Below are positions 50,806 to 59,292 of a stretch of 64,000 nucleotides of DNA, one piece after another. Under the pieces are notes generated by a model. It worked only from the letters and a program-made list of their open reading frames with translations, had not been told where the DNA came from and ran no database searches. Origin of the DNA: Candidatus Pantoea floridensis (lineage in GTDB: Bacteria > Pseudomonadota > Gammaproteobacteria > Enterobacterales > Enterobacteriaceae). The stretch lies in contig NZ_OCMY01000001.1 of the NCBI RefSeq assembly GCF_900215435.1, positions 3,472,001 to 3,536,000 on the forward strand, written 5' to 3'. The stretch's first letter is position 1. Every line of letters starts with the position of its first letter. A program made the translations under genes and the position numbers.

Positions 50806-53376
50806 TTATTTACAGCGCGCAACAGCATGCTTAATTGCGCTGTTTTGCTGTTTATCTAAGGGCAAAGTAAAATCTGCCTGGCATTGTTGCGTGGCTCCAT
50901 TCCCCCATTTCACCTCCAGCACGCCACGTTGTGCTACGCCGCTCAGATACACCTGACCACCCTCGCCAACAATACTGCTGTTGTCGTTGTCACCAAGAAT
51001 ATGCGCCGAGGCACCAAATGGCACCAGGCCGTCATGGCGTGTCAGAGTGATTAACGCTCGGCTGCCGACGCGGGTTTTAAACTCTGCCAATACCAGCGCG
51101 CCTTTCGTCGGAACCACGGTTGCCGTGGCGCTATCAATATCGAGTTCTTCGCCATAGGTATTGGTATCAAGCGCTACGCGGTTATAGCGATACGGAGTGG
51201 CGTAGGGGATAACGGCGTAGCCGCGCCAGTCCGTTTTTACGCCGGTATTGTTTTGTACACTCACGCCACTGGCTCCCGGTGCGCGTACCACGATAGCGCT
51301 GTCGCCAATGGCTTGTCCTAACGTTACTCCGTACGGATGCGCGACGATTGAGCCCTGCGCACCGTAGTTCACCTGACGTGAGTTACGGCTGTAGTTGTAG
51401 CCTGCATCTATTTCGCCAACGCTCGCTTTGTAAGTCGCATTTACATCACCGCCATATCCCTGGCCGCGACGATCGTAATTCTGCTGTACCAGATAATTCA
51501 GGTTGTTATCTTGCAACGTCGTCCCGGCCAGGCCCACGCTGTGGGAGGTGCCGCTATTTTGGCTGTGGCTCATGCCATAACGTGCCCAGCTGCCGGAAAG
51601 GAGTTTATCCAGCGGGATCTGCAAATTAAAAGCGATCTGGCGATCGTCTTTCGCTACTCCCGGCGTCTGGCTATGGGTGTAGTTTAAACCGTAGTTGATC
51701 CCTCGATGGGTTGCGCTATAACCCACTGAAATATTGCGCTCTTTACCACTTTGCTGCCAGTAATCCTGCTGGGAGGCCGCAACATAGAAACTGCCGATGC
51801 CAAAAAAGGATTGGTTAATGTTCAGCATTGCCTGGCTGCGTTTGTTGTAGCGTAAACGCCAGACATCATTTTGGCTGGCATTCACCTCATTGGCTTCCTG
51901 CAAACTATAGAAACCCGACGTGGAATAACGGTAGCCTGCCAGCGTGAAGCTGGTGCCGGTTGCCGCAATCTCTTTGGCATACTGAAAACGATAAGACTGA
52001 CCACGGTGCGCCGATCCATCACGCAGCTGGGTTTGGGCCTGGGTGACATCCACCGAAACCGATCCCCAATCACCAAAACTATGGCCTACCCCCAACGCTG
52101 CCGAGTGATAGTGGTTGGCACCTTGTACACCACCGTACAGCGTATTAGATCCCGGCAGGCCATAAAGTGCCGTTGCCTGAGCAAAACCCGGGGGACTGCC
52201 GCTTGCGTAAGTGGAACGATAACGGCCCGTCGTGGCCGAGTATTTCAACTGGCCTTCGCGCTGCATGATGGGAACAGCAGAGAAAGGCTGAACGGAGACC
52301 CGCTCTGAGCCATCTGCCTCGCGCACGACGACCTCCAAATCACCGCTGGAAGCGGTAGGGTATAAATCCCGGATAACAAAGGCGCCTGGCGCAACATAGG
52401 TTTGGTAAATAACGTAGCCATTTTGACGCACCGTAACCTGCGCATTCGACTGGGCAATACCGCGGATCACCGGGGCAAAACCGCGCAGGCTATCAGGCAG
52501 CATATTTTCATCTGAGGTGATTTGCGCACCGCGAAATTGCACGCTCTCGAACACATCGCCTGGCGTGGCGCTGTCTCCCAGGGTGAGTTGGCCTTTGAGA
52601 AACTGGATATCGCGCTGGAGATAGGTGCTAATGCTCTGCCAGCTGGCTGCCTGCTGCGTGCTGCTTGAGAACGTTGAGTAATTACGCAGCCGCCAGGCAC
52701 CAAGGTTTAGGCCACCGCGCAGATTGAGGAAATTGCTGTTGAGACGGGCGTTACCGTATTGGGTATTTGCACCGCTGTAGCGGTAGTTCAACTGTGCCGA
52801 TGTCATTCCCTGATCCCAAAGTGCCGAATCGGTTGTACTGCGGGCAGCAACGTTTAACGCGGCCTGCGGGATACTGACATCAAGGCGCTGCTGGTTAAAA
52901 TCGAAGTGGCTCGCGGCATCTGGAATCACGCTGGCCAAATCACTGACGGGTTGATCCTGAGGAAGAGAGGCAAGACCGGGAAAGGCCTCTGTCTTCACAC
53001 CCATCGCGCTGAGCTGAGCCGGCGTAAATTCCGGTAACAGTTGATCTTTACTGGCGATGAAATTGACATCCCGGGTTGCTAAATGTTGACCATTCACATA
53101 GATATCTACCCGGTACTTGCCGGGTAGCTGATTGTCACCAGACAAAAACTGTGAAAGATCACTGGCAGCCTGGCCGCTGTCTGAAATTTCAAGGGCTGCA
53201 GGATTAAAATAGACTTCCGCTGCGGCTTCGCGACACTGCAGAGACACACCGACTGCAAGGGTCAGAGCAACGCAATAAGCCGCTTTGGAATAAGTAAAAT
53301 CATGAATATTACGTGGCGCGCCGGCGCGTTGAATGAGTGCATGTCGAGGCTGTTTTAGGGTGATTGTAGACTTCAT
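50806..53376 (-). CDS. Fimbrial outer membrane usher protein
   Basis: An 856-residue usher that forms the outer membrane pore and assembles subunits. A long N-terminal leader of about 50 residues includes a signal peptide ending REAAA-EV, followed by YFNPAALEISDSGQAASDLS, the chaperone-binding N-terminal domain. Mid-protein PGDVFESVQFRGAQITSDENML and FAPVIRGIAQSNAQVTVRQNG are the FimD-family barrel and plug signatures. The C-terminus keeps the conserved Cys pair region (QQCQADFTLP, ARCK). It lies between the chaperone and adhesin genes. Confidence 0.95.
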   Translation of the reverse strand: MKSTITLKQPRHALIQRAGAPRNIHDFTYSKAAYCVALTLAVGVSLQCREAAAEVYFNPAALEISDSGQAASDLSQFLSGDNQLPGKYRVDIYVNGQHLATRDVNFIASKDQLLPEFTPAQLSAMGVKTEAFPGLASLPQDQPVSDLASVIPDAASHFDFNQQRLDVSIPQAALNVAARSTTDSALWDQGMTSAQLNYRYSGANTQYGNARLNSNFLNLRGGLNLGAWRLRNYSTFSSSTQQAASWQSISTYLQRDIQFLKGQLTLGDSATPGDVFESVQFRGAQITSDENMLPDSLRGFAPVIRGIAQSNAQVTVRQNGYVIYQTYVAPGAFVIRDLYPTASSGDLEVVVREADGSERVSVQPFSAVPIMQREGQLKYSATTGRYRSTYASGSPPGFAQATALYGLPGSNTLYGGVQGANHYHSAALGVGHSFGDWGSVSVDVTQAQTQLRDGSAHRGQSYRFQYAKEIAATGTSFTLAGYRYSTSGFYSLQEANEVNASQNDVWRLRYNKRSQAMLNINQSFFGIGSFYVAASQQDYWQQSGKERNISVGYSATHRGINYGLNYTHSQTPGVAKDDRQIAFNLQIPLDKLLSGSWARYGMSHSQNSGTSHSVGLAGTTLQDNNLNYLVQQNYDRRGQGYGGDVNATYKASVGEIDAGYNYSRNSRQVNYGAQGSIVAHPYGVTLGQAIGDSAIVVRAPGASGVSVQNNTGVKTDWRGYAVIPYATPYRYNRVALDTNTYGEELDIDSATATVVPTKGALVLAEFKTRVGSRALITLTRHDGLVPFGASAHILGDNDNSSIVGEGGQVYLSGVAQRGVLEVKWGNGATQQCQADFTLPLDKQQNSAIKHAVARCK

Positions 53377-53477
53377 GACTCATAGTTCCGCGTGTGAAGA
53401 TGACATGCACCGAAAAGGGTGCTCAACAACGCCTCCTCTTCGTCACCAGCAGGAGACATTAAAATTGCTGCAAAGGG

Positions 53478-54164
53478 TTAGAATGAACGGGTTTCTGCGG
53501 CGGTAATCCCGCCAAAATCATTGATCATTTGCCAGGTGACTGAGCTGCTCTTAGGGTTATCCAGCGGCAGCGTCATGGACGATTTCGGGGCAATCATGCC
53601 AGGATCTTTGAGGGCAAAACCCCCCACCGTGAGGCTGTTAAAAGAGAGGAAATAGGGCGTTGGGTTGTTGATGGCAAGATGGTCGCCCTGCTTGCTAAAG
53701 GTCAGCTGTTTATACGCCAGTGCGGCACCCTCTTTTAAGGCGGCTGGGCGGTAAAATAACTTGATCTTGGTTTTGACTGAGATGAGCAGGCGGTTAGTGT
53801 CTGTACTTTCCGAACCCGGTATCGCTTTGATGTTGGCCCAAAATACCGATTCACGATCGTCGGGGAGATTGCCGCCGGTGCGAACGATACGCAGAATGTT
53901 TTCTTTACCTCCATCCAGGCGGAAAAGCGGTGGTGTAATAATAAAAGGCGGTTTCTCTTCATTAGCCTGCGGATAAGATTCAACCCACGACTGAACAAGG
54001 AATGGGGCTTTTTTATCGGTGTTCTTAACCGGAATTGAGGTTTCTTGTTTCCCGGCATCGTAAATAATACGCGTACCGCCAACCACAACGCTGGCTTGCG
54101 CTGAATGCAGTGAAATTACCCCTGAAAGCGTGACACAACAAAATGCAGCTAATAAACGAGTCAT
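53478..54164 (-). CDS. Periplasmic fimbrial chaperone
   Basis: A 228-residue PapD-like chaperone. The signal peptide ends AQA-SV. The two immunoglobulin-like domains carry VVGGTRIIYDAGKQETSIPV (the subunit-anchoring Arg) and VKTKIKLFYRPAAL near 130 (the anchoring Lys). The alternating hydrophobic G1 strand is in KAPFLVQSWVES and the following segment. ATG 54164 has GAGGAAA upstream. It is encoded between the major subunit and the usher, as in most chaperone-usher operons. Confidence 0.93.
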   Translation of the reverse strand: MTRLLAAFCCVTLSGVISLHSAQASVVVGGTRIIYDAGKQETSIPVKNTDKKAPFLVQSWVESYPQANEEKPPFIITPPLFRLDGGKENILRIVRTGGNLPDDRESVFWANIKAIPGSESTDTNRLLISVKTKIKLFYRPAALKEGAALAYKQLTFSKQGDHLAINNPTPYFLSFNSLTVGGFALKDPGMIAPKSSMTLPLDNPKSSSVTWQMINDFGGITAAETRSF

Positions 54165-54252
54165 TTTATTTCCTCTGCTTGTGATTTTTAAATATCTCCT
54201 CATTAAAAATAACCCGCCGACCAGGCGGATTATTTAAATTGAAGAGAGAAGA

Positions 54253-54768
54253 TTAGTTATAAACAATGGTGAAGTCGGCTGCGGCTTCTGCTGTCCCGTC
54301 AGTCACGGTTGCCGCGGTGGACTGATATTTTGCAAAGTAAGTCAGGGTCGCGGTGGTGGTAAGATTTTGGGATTTTGATGTGCTCCCAATTGGGATTAAC
54401 GTTACGCCATCATCTTCAAACAGGGCAATACCGAGGTTTTTCGCCGTGCTCGCTCCGCTTAACGCCAGCAGTTTACGGTTATCTGCGTGAGTCGGACCGG
54501 TGAAGTTAACGGCAGCCGCAGTGATTGCGGCCGGGCAGGCGGTCAGATCGATTGAAATTTGGCGACTACCGCTGGTGGCGCCGATTGCGCTGAAATCGCT
54601 GGTTGCGACTCGTCCGAGGTCAATATTCTGAGATTTTGTTGTCGGACTCACGGTGCAGGCATCCGCCGAGACAGTACCGGTAAAATTAAGGGTGCCACTG
54701 GCTGCATGCGCCGTAGAGACCAGGGCGGATCCCGCCAGAACCGCTAAAATAAGACTTTTTTTCATCAT
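54253..54768 (-). CDS. Major fimbrial subunit
   Basis: A 171-residue type 1-like pilin. The signal peptide ends AHA-AS, and the mature protein begins SGTLNFTGTVSADACTVSPT. Cys residues in SADACTV and DLTACPAA would make the conserved disulfide, and the C-terminus ADFTIVYN has the penultimate Tyr and alternating hydrophobics for donor-strand exchange. It is the first gene of the operon. ATG 54768 or 54765 has GGAGAG upstream. No separate minor subunit genes occur, so the fimbria appears to need only this pilin and a tip protein. Confidence 0.93.
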   Translation of the reverse strand: MMKKSLILAVLAGSALVSTAHAASGTLNFTGTVSADACTVSPTTKSQNIDLGRVATSDFSAIGATSGSRQISIDLTACPAAITAAAVNFTGPTHADNRKLLALSGASTAKNLGIALFEDDGVTLIPIGSTSKSQNLTTTATLTYFAKYQSTAATVTDGTAEAAADFTIVYN

Positions 54769-55132
54769 GGTGTTGCTCTCCATGCTCAACCATTTAATCA
54801 TCTGAGCAATTAGTTAATAATTTTTTTAATGTAAGTACATCATTTGCAGAGCGTTGAAATTGTTCCGTAAATGATGTGGTCCCATTAAAATTTATTTATA
54901 AGATGGCGGCAATGGAGTGAATTCTTAGTGATTTGTAGGAAAATTCCGATCCCGTTAAATAATGACTTTAATCAATATTTGTCCGGCAAGACGACACAAT
55001 GTGATGAATAATTAAATTTATTTTAAAAATAAATGGATATTATTTTATGCTGAGGCGCGGTGTGAAGCCTGACCGGCAGCCATCTGCGTAGTAAGGATGA
55101 ACGGATTTATTATTCCCATATTCTACACATCG
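54769..55132. promoter_or_regulatory. AT-rich intergenic region upstream of the fimbrial operon
   Basis: These 364 bases contain no convincing ORF. They are AT-rich and must hold the minus-strand fimbrial promoter. I see no long inverted repeats of the kind needed for an invertible fim switch, no recombinase gene nearby, and no clear sigma-70 pair that I would call. Confidence 0.5.
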
Positions 55133-55176
55133 ATTGCCACTATTCTCGTTTTACTTTAATCCGTCGGATTTTAATA
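55133..55176 (+). promoter_or_regulatory. Second copy of the 45-bp shared element
   Basis: Begins ATTGCCACTATTCTCGTTTT and ends GGATTTTAATA, 33 bases before the acetyltransferase ATG. It matches 48042-48086 with about six substitutions and one single-base gap. Both copies precede plus-strand genes of the same putative uptake system. Confidence 0.6.
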
Positions 55177-55209
55177 CTTTCCTCAACCATGATTACGGAA
55201 AGGGTCACT

Positions 55210-55734
55210 ATGAGCCAGCTGATTGAAGTCGCTACCGCCGACGATGCCGAAGAAATTTTTGCTCTGCTGCAGCGCGCCTATGCGGCGCTGGTGGCGCTGG
55301 ATGTGCATTTCACCATTTCGCAGGGCAACGTCGAGCAGGTTCGCCGCGTTATCGAACAGGAAACCGTGCTGGTGCTGCGCAAGTGGAAACGCGCGGTCGC
55401 CACCGTCACGGTGCGTTTTACGTGGCAGCAGGATGAACATGCGCCCTCATCGTGGCCGTTCATCCACTGGTTCGCCGTCGATCCCGATTACAAAGGGCAG
55501 GGTTACGGCCGCGACATCATCACCTATGCCGAAGAGACACTGCTGAAGCAGACGCTAAAAGCACCGGGCGTCTATCTGGCCACTGCCACCAAACATCCGT
55601 GGTTGAGCGAGCTCTATCTGCGTCGTGGCTATCAACCTTTCCATCACCGCATTAATCCTTTAGGCGAGGCGCTGGTGTTTCTGAAAAAGGAATTTACCCC
55701 GCCAGTTGAGCAACCCGTCGCCAAAATCGCCTGA
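55210..55734 (+). CDS. GNAT-family N-acetyltransferase
   Basis: A 174-residue acetyltransferase with the GNAT fold: IHWFAVDPDYKGQGYGRDII near 92 contains the acetyl-CoA pyrophosphate loop (GQGYG), and YLATATKHPWLSELYLRRGY near 137 the C-terminal strand. It acetylates an amine, most likely that of the compound imported by the transporter encoded next. In B. subtilis, YxeL of the same family acetylates S-(2-succino)cysteine before oxygenation by YxeK. ATG 55210 has GGAAAGGG upstream; the in-frame 55189 start is weaker. Confidence 0.85.
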   Translation: MSQLIEVATADDAEEIFALLQRAYAALVALDVHFTISQGNVEQVRRVIEQETVLVLRKWKRAVATVTVRFTWQQDEHAPSSWPFIHWFAVDPDYKGQGYGRDIITYAEETLLKQTLKAPGVYLATATKHPWLSELYLRRGYQPFHHRINPLGEALVFLKKEFTPPVEQPVAKIA

Positions 55735-55769
55735 ATAACCGAAAAGCACCTGCAACGTTGAGGGATCTT

Positions 55770-55859
55770 ATGCAAGCGAATTCATTCACTCTCGCGCTGG
55801 GTGTGGCCTGCCTGCCGGAAGCGCGTCGTTATTCCTCACTCATCAGGAGGCGAAGATGA
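55770..55859 (+). CDS. 29-residue small ORF coupled to the permease gene
   Basis: ATG 55770 has GAGGG seven bases upstream and opens a 29-codon frame (MQANSFTLALGVACLPEARR to a C-terminal run of four Arg). Its TGA overlaps the permease ATG (ATGA at 55856-55859). The Arg run is encoded by the permease's own ribosome binding site. It may be a coupling or leader peptide; I do not recognise it. Confidence 0.4.
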   Translation: MQANSFTLALGVACLPEARRYSSLIRRRR

Positions 55860-56848
55860 GTCTGGAAAGCATTGTCACGCGCACGCCACGCGCACCTCGG
55901 CCATCGATGTGGCGCAGCGACCTAACGCGCCGTATCGTCAGCCGCCTGTTGGGCGGCGTACTGGTGTTGTGGGCAGCGGTTTCGCTGGCGTTTCTCGGCG
56001 TGCATCTGGCACCAGGCGATATCGTCAGCCTGCTGATTGGCGAACAGCTGCGCACGCCGGCGATTGAAGCAGCGATCCGCGCTGAATGGGGCTTGAACGA
56101 GCCGCTGTGGTGGCAATATCTGCACTATATGTGGCGTGTGCTGCACGGCGATTTTGGCCGCTCCTACATGCTCAATACTGAAGTCAGCCATCTGCTGGCG
56201 ACGCAGCTGTGGCCCACCATCAAACTGAAGCTGGCAGCGCTGCTGGTCAGCATCCTTTTTGCGGTGGCGATTGCCGTCGGCACCGCACATCGCCGCATCG
56301 GACGCCGCATTGCCAACGGTTTTGAACTGCTGTTGGCCTCCACGCCATCGTTCTGGATGGGCATTGTGCTGCTGTTTATTTTCAGCTTTACGCTGCGCTG
56401 GTTCCCGGTGGCGGGCGATCGCTCGCTGTCGTCTCTGGTGCTGCCGGCGCTGGCGCTAGGCCTGGCGCAGGGCGCCGTGATTGCCCAGTTGCTGCGCCGC
56501 GAACTGGAGCGCGCGCTGGATGCGCCGTTCACCCTGACGCTGCGTGCGTGGGGCGTGGGTGAAACCACCATTCGGCTGCGTCACGCGCTGCGGCATGCGG
56601 CGCTGCCAGCGGTGACCTTAACCGGCTGGCTGGTGGGCGGCTTGCTCAGCGGCGCGGTGATTACCGAGCAGGTGTTTGGCCGTCCCGGCCTCGGTAAATT
56701 AACGGTGGATGCGGTGCTGGCGCAGGATCTGCCTGTGGTGTTGGCGGTGGCGATTCTATCGGCGCTGATTTACGTGGTGATGAGCACCGTAGTCGACATC
56801 CTGTCGCTGTGGATCGATCCGCGCCTGCGTGGGGAAACGAAATCATGA
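55856..56848 (+). CDS. ABC transporter permease, DppB type
   Basis: A 330-residue inner membrane permease with six predicted segments. It starts with a longer polar N-terminus of about 25 residues, then LTRRIVSRLLGGVLVLWAAVS. The EAA-type loop is RAWGVGETTIRLRHALRHAALP near 225, and GGLLSGAVITEQVFGRPGLG near 262 is a DppB-family signature. It pairs with the next permease and the fused ATPase. The end overlaps the next gene by four bases. AGGAGG precedes the ATG. Confidence 0.93.
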   Translation: MSLESIVTRTPRAPRPSMWRSDLTRRIVSRLLGGVLVLWAAVSLAFLGVHLAPGDIVSLLIGEQLRTPAIEAAIRAEWGLNEPLWWQYLHYMWRVLHGDFGRSYMLNTEVSHLLATQLWPTIKLKLAALLVSILFAVAIAVGTAHRRIGRRIANGFELLLASTPSFWMGIVLLFIFSFTLRWFPVAGDRSLSSLVLPALALGLAQGAVIAQLLRRELERALDAPFTLTLRAWGVGETTIRLRHALRHAALPAVTLTGWLVGGLLSGAVITEQVFGRPGLGKLTVDAVLAQDLPVVLAVAILSALIYVVMSTVVDILSLWIDPRLRGETKS

Positions 56849-57678
56849 TTGCCGCGCTGCAACGTCACCCTGTTTCACTGCCCGCCGCCGTGTGGGCTGC
56901 GATTCTGTTTCTTATTGTCTTAGCTATCGCGGTGATTGCGCCGCAGTGGCTGGCGCACAGCGATCCGCTGCTGGCCGATCCGCTCAATGCTCAATTGCCG
57001 CCTTCGGCGCAGCACTGGCTTGGCACCGATCAGCTGGGACGCGATCTGTTAACGCGAGTGATTTACGGCAGCCGCTATTCGCTGCTGATCAGCGTGGCGG
57101 CGATGGCGCTGGCGGTGGTGTTTGGCACCTTGCTTGGGCTGGTGGCTGCGCTGGCGCGTGGCGTGGTAGATGAGCTGCTCAGCCGTGCGGTGGATGTGAT
57201 TTCCGCCTTTCCCGATCTGCTGCTGGCGCTGATGCTCATCGCCTTCACCGGGCCCGGCACCAATAACCTGATTATCGCGCTCGGTGTGGCTTCGGTGCCG
57301 CGTTTTGCCCGCGTGGTGCGCGCACAAACCTACAGCGTGATGACCTCTGGCTACGTTGAGCAGGCGCGTACTTTTGGCCTGTCGCGCTTCACGCTGATTA
57401 CGCGCCACATTCTGCCGCACGCCATTGCGCAGGTCCCGGCACTGGCCACGCTCGGACTTGGCACCGCGATTATCGGCACCGCCGGATTAAGTTTCCTCGG
57501 CATGGGGCCGCAGCCGCCAACCGCGGAATGGGGCCTGATGCTGGCGGAAGGGCGCAACTATCTGCGTAATGCCTGGTGGATTGCGGTGTGGCCGGGCGTG
57601 TTTATCACGCTGACAGTGATTGCGGTTAACACGCTGGGCCGTTACTGGCAGGCACGTTTTGAAGGGCGTTCAACATGA
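56845..57678 (+). CDS. ABC transporter permease, DppC type
   Basis: A 277-residue permease with six predicted membrane segments. It has HWLGTDQLGRDLLTRVIYGS near 52 (the DppC/OppC opening signature) and an EAA loop ARTFGLSRFTLITRHILPHA near 173. The ATG at 56845 overlaps the upstream stop (ATGA); the longer frame from 56809 lies inside the partner gene. It overlaps the ATPase gene by four bases, so the three transporter genes are coupled. Confidence 0.93.
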   Translation: MIAALQRHPVSLPAAVWAAILFLIVLAIAVIAPQWLAHSDPLLADPLNAQLPPSAQHWLGTDQLGRDLLTRVIYGSRYSLLISVAAMALAVVFGTLLGLVAALARGVVDELLSRAVDVISAFPDLLLALMLIAFTGPGTNNLIIALGVASVPRFARVVRAQTYSVMTSGYVEQARTFGLSRFTLITRHILPHAIAQVPALATLGLGTAIIGTAGLSFLGMGPQPPTAEWGLMLAEGRNYLRNAWWIAVWPGVFITLTVIAVNTLGRYWQARFEGRST

Positions 57679-59282
57679 GTCAGCCATTTATTGATATCCA
57701 TAATCTCTCAATTCGCTTCGGTCCACAGCAGGTCGTGAAGAATCTCAGCCTGCAGGTGGCGGCGGGAGAATCGGTGGCGCTGGTCGGGGAATCTGGTTCC
57801 GGCAAAACCCTCACCGCGCGCAGCCTGCTCGGCCTGCTGCCGGAAGGGGCCATTGTCACTGCCGATCGTTTTACCATCGACGGACGCGATATGCGCCATG
57901 CCAGCCGCAGCGACTGGCGTGCGCTGCGCGGTCGCCGCATTGGCTACGTATTGCAAGACGCGCTGGTGTCGCTCGATCCGCTGCGCCGCATTGGTCAGCA
58001 GTTGGGCGATGCGTTAAGCGCCGCCGGCCATCGCGGCAATCTGCACGATAAAAGCATCGAGTTGTTACAAGCCGCGGGCATTCACGATGCGGAAAGCCGA
58101 CTGGAACGTTATCCGCATCAGCTTTCGGGCGGCCAGCGTCAGCGTGCGCTGATTGCCACCGCGCTGGCGGGGACGCCGACGTTATTGATTGCCGATGAAC
58201 CGACCACCGCGCTGGACATGACGGTGCAGCGCCAGATTCTGCAGCTGCTGGCACAGCGGCGGCGTGACGGCCACGGCCTGCTGCTGATCAGCCACGATTT
58301 GGCGGTGGTGGCGGAGCTGGCCGATCGCGTGCTGGTGATGCGCGATGGCGAAGTGGTGGAGCAGGGCCACAGCGGCCCGCTGCTGCAACGTCCACAACAA
58401 GCCTGGACGCAGCGCCTGCTGCGCGCGGTGCCGACGCCCGCCACGCGCGGTTTGCGGCTCAGCGCCGCCGAGCCAACGCCGCTGCCGCCGCGCCCACAGC
58501 GTAGCCACGCGCCGCTGCTGGAAGGCATCGGTCTGCACAAAGCCTATGGCGATCGTCTGGTGCTGAATGACATCAACTTCACGCTGCATGCCGGCGAAAC
58601 GCTTGGCGTGGTCGGTGAATCCGGCTCGGGCAAAACCTCGCTGGTGAAAGTGGTGATGGGTTTAACCGAGCCGGACAGCGGCACGCTGCTGCTGGAAGGT
58701 GAGCGCTGGGATCGTCTGCCGGAGAAAGCGCGCCGCGCCCGGCGTGCGCGCCTACAGCTGATCGCGCAAGACCCGTTCAGCTCCTTCGATCCGCGTTACA
58801 CGGTGGAAAAAATCATCGGCGAAAGCCTCGACAGCGCCGGTATTTACGGCGACGCGCGCCGTCAGCGCGTGCGCCAGCTGCTGGACGAAGTGCAGCTCGG
58901 CGATCGCTTTCTGCAGCGCTATCCACAGCAGCTGTCCGGCGGCCAGCGTCAGCGCGTGGCGATTGCGCGCGCCTTTGCCCCCAATCCAGCGCTGCTGGTG
59001 GCCGATGAGCCGGTGAGCGCGCTGGATGTATCCGTGCAGGCGCAGGTGCTGGATCTACTGGCCGATATGCAGGCCGAGCACGGCACCGCGCTGCTGTTTA
59101 TTTCGCACGATCTCGGCGTGATCCAGCATCTGGCGGATCGCGTGCTGGTGATGCAAAACGGACAAGTGGTGGAGAGCGGGGCGCTGCAGCAGGTGTTCGC
59201 CGCGCCGCAGCATCCGTGGACGCAAAAACTGTTACAGGCGTTGCCGGCGATTCCCGACTGGCAGCCGGCAAATGCATACTAA
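57675..59282 (+). CDS. Fused ABC transporter ATPase (DppD-DppF type)
   Basis: A 535-residue protein with two complete nucleotide-binding domains in tandem. The first has GESGSGKT at 38-45, LSGGQRQR and [12 protein letters not shown]; the second, after about residue 270, repeats [24 protein letters not shown] and [12 protein letters not shown]. Separate DppD and DppF proteins are thus fused, as in YejF and GsiA. It energises the two permeases. It overlaps the permease gene by four bases, and the monooxygenase starts ten bases later. Confidence 0.94.
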   Translation: MSQPFIDIHNLSIRFGPQQVVKNLSLQVAAGESVALVGESGSGKTLTARSLLGLLPEGAIVTADRFTIDGRDMRHASRSDWRALRGRRIGYVLQDALVSLDPLRRIGQQLGDALSAAGHRGNLHDKSIELLQAAGIHDAESRLERYPHQLSGGQRQRALIATALAGTPTLLIADEPTTALDMTVQRQILQLLAQRRRDGHGLLLISHDLAVVAELADRVLVMRDGEVVEQGHSGPLLQRPQQAWTQRLLRAVPTPATRGLRLSAAEPTPLPPRPQRSHAPLLEGIGLHKAYGDRLVLNDINFTLHAGETLGVVGESGSGKTSLVKVVMGLTEPDSGTLLLEGERWDRLPEKARRARRARLQLIAQDPFSSFDPRYTVEKIIGESLDSAGIYGDARRQRVRQLLDEVQLGDRFLQRYPQQLSGGQRQRVAIARAFAPNPALLVADEPVSALDVSVQAQVLDLLADMQAEHGTALLFISHDLGVIQHLADRVLVMQNGQVVESGALQQVFAAPQHPWTQKLLQALPAIPDWQPANAY

Positions 59283-59292
59283 GGAGAGCAGA

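Noticed and set aside
54769..55209. Invertible fim-type switch upstream of the pilin gene
   Set aside because: No pair of matching inverted repeats and no recombinase gene was seen; the element at 55133-55176 matches 48042-48086 in the same orientation, not inverted.
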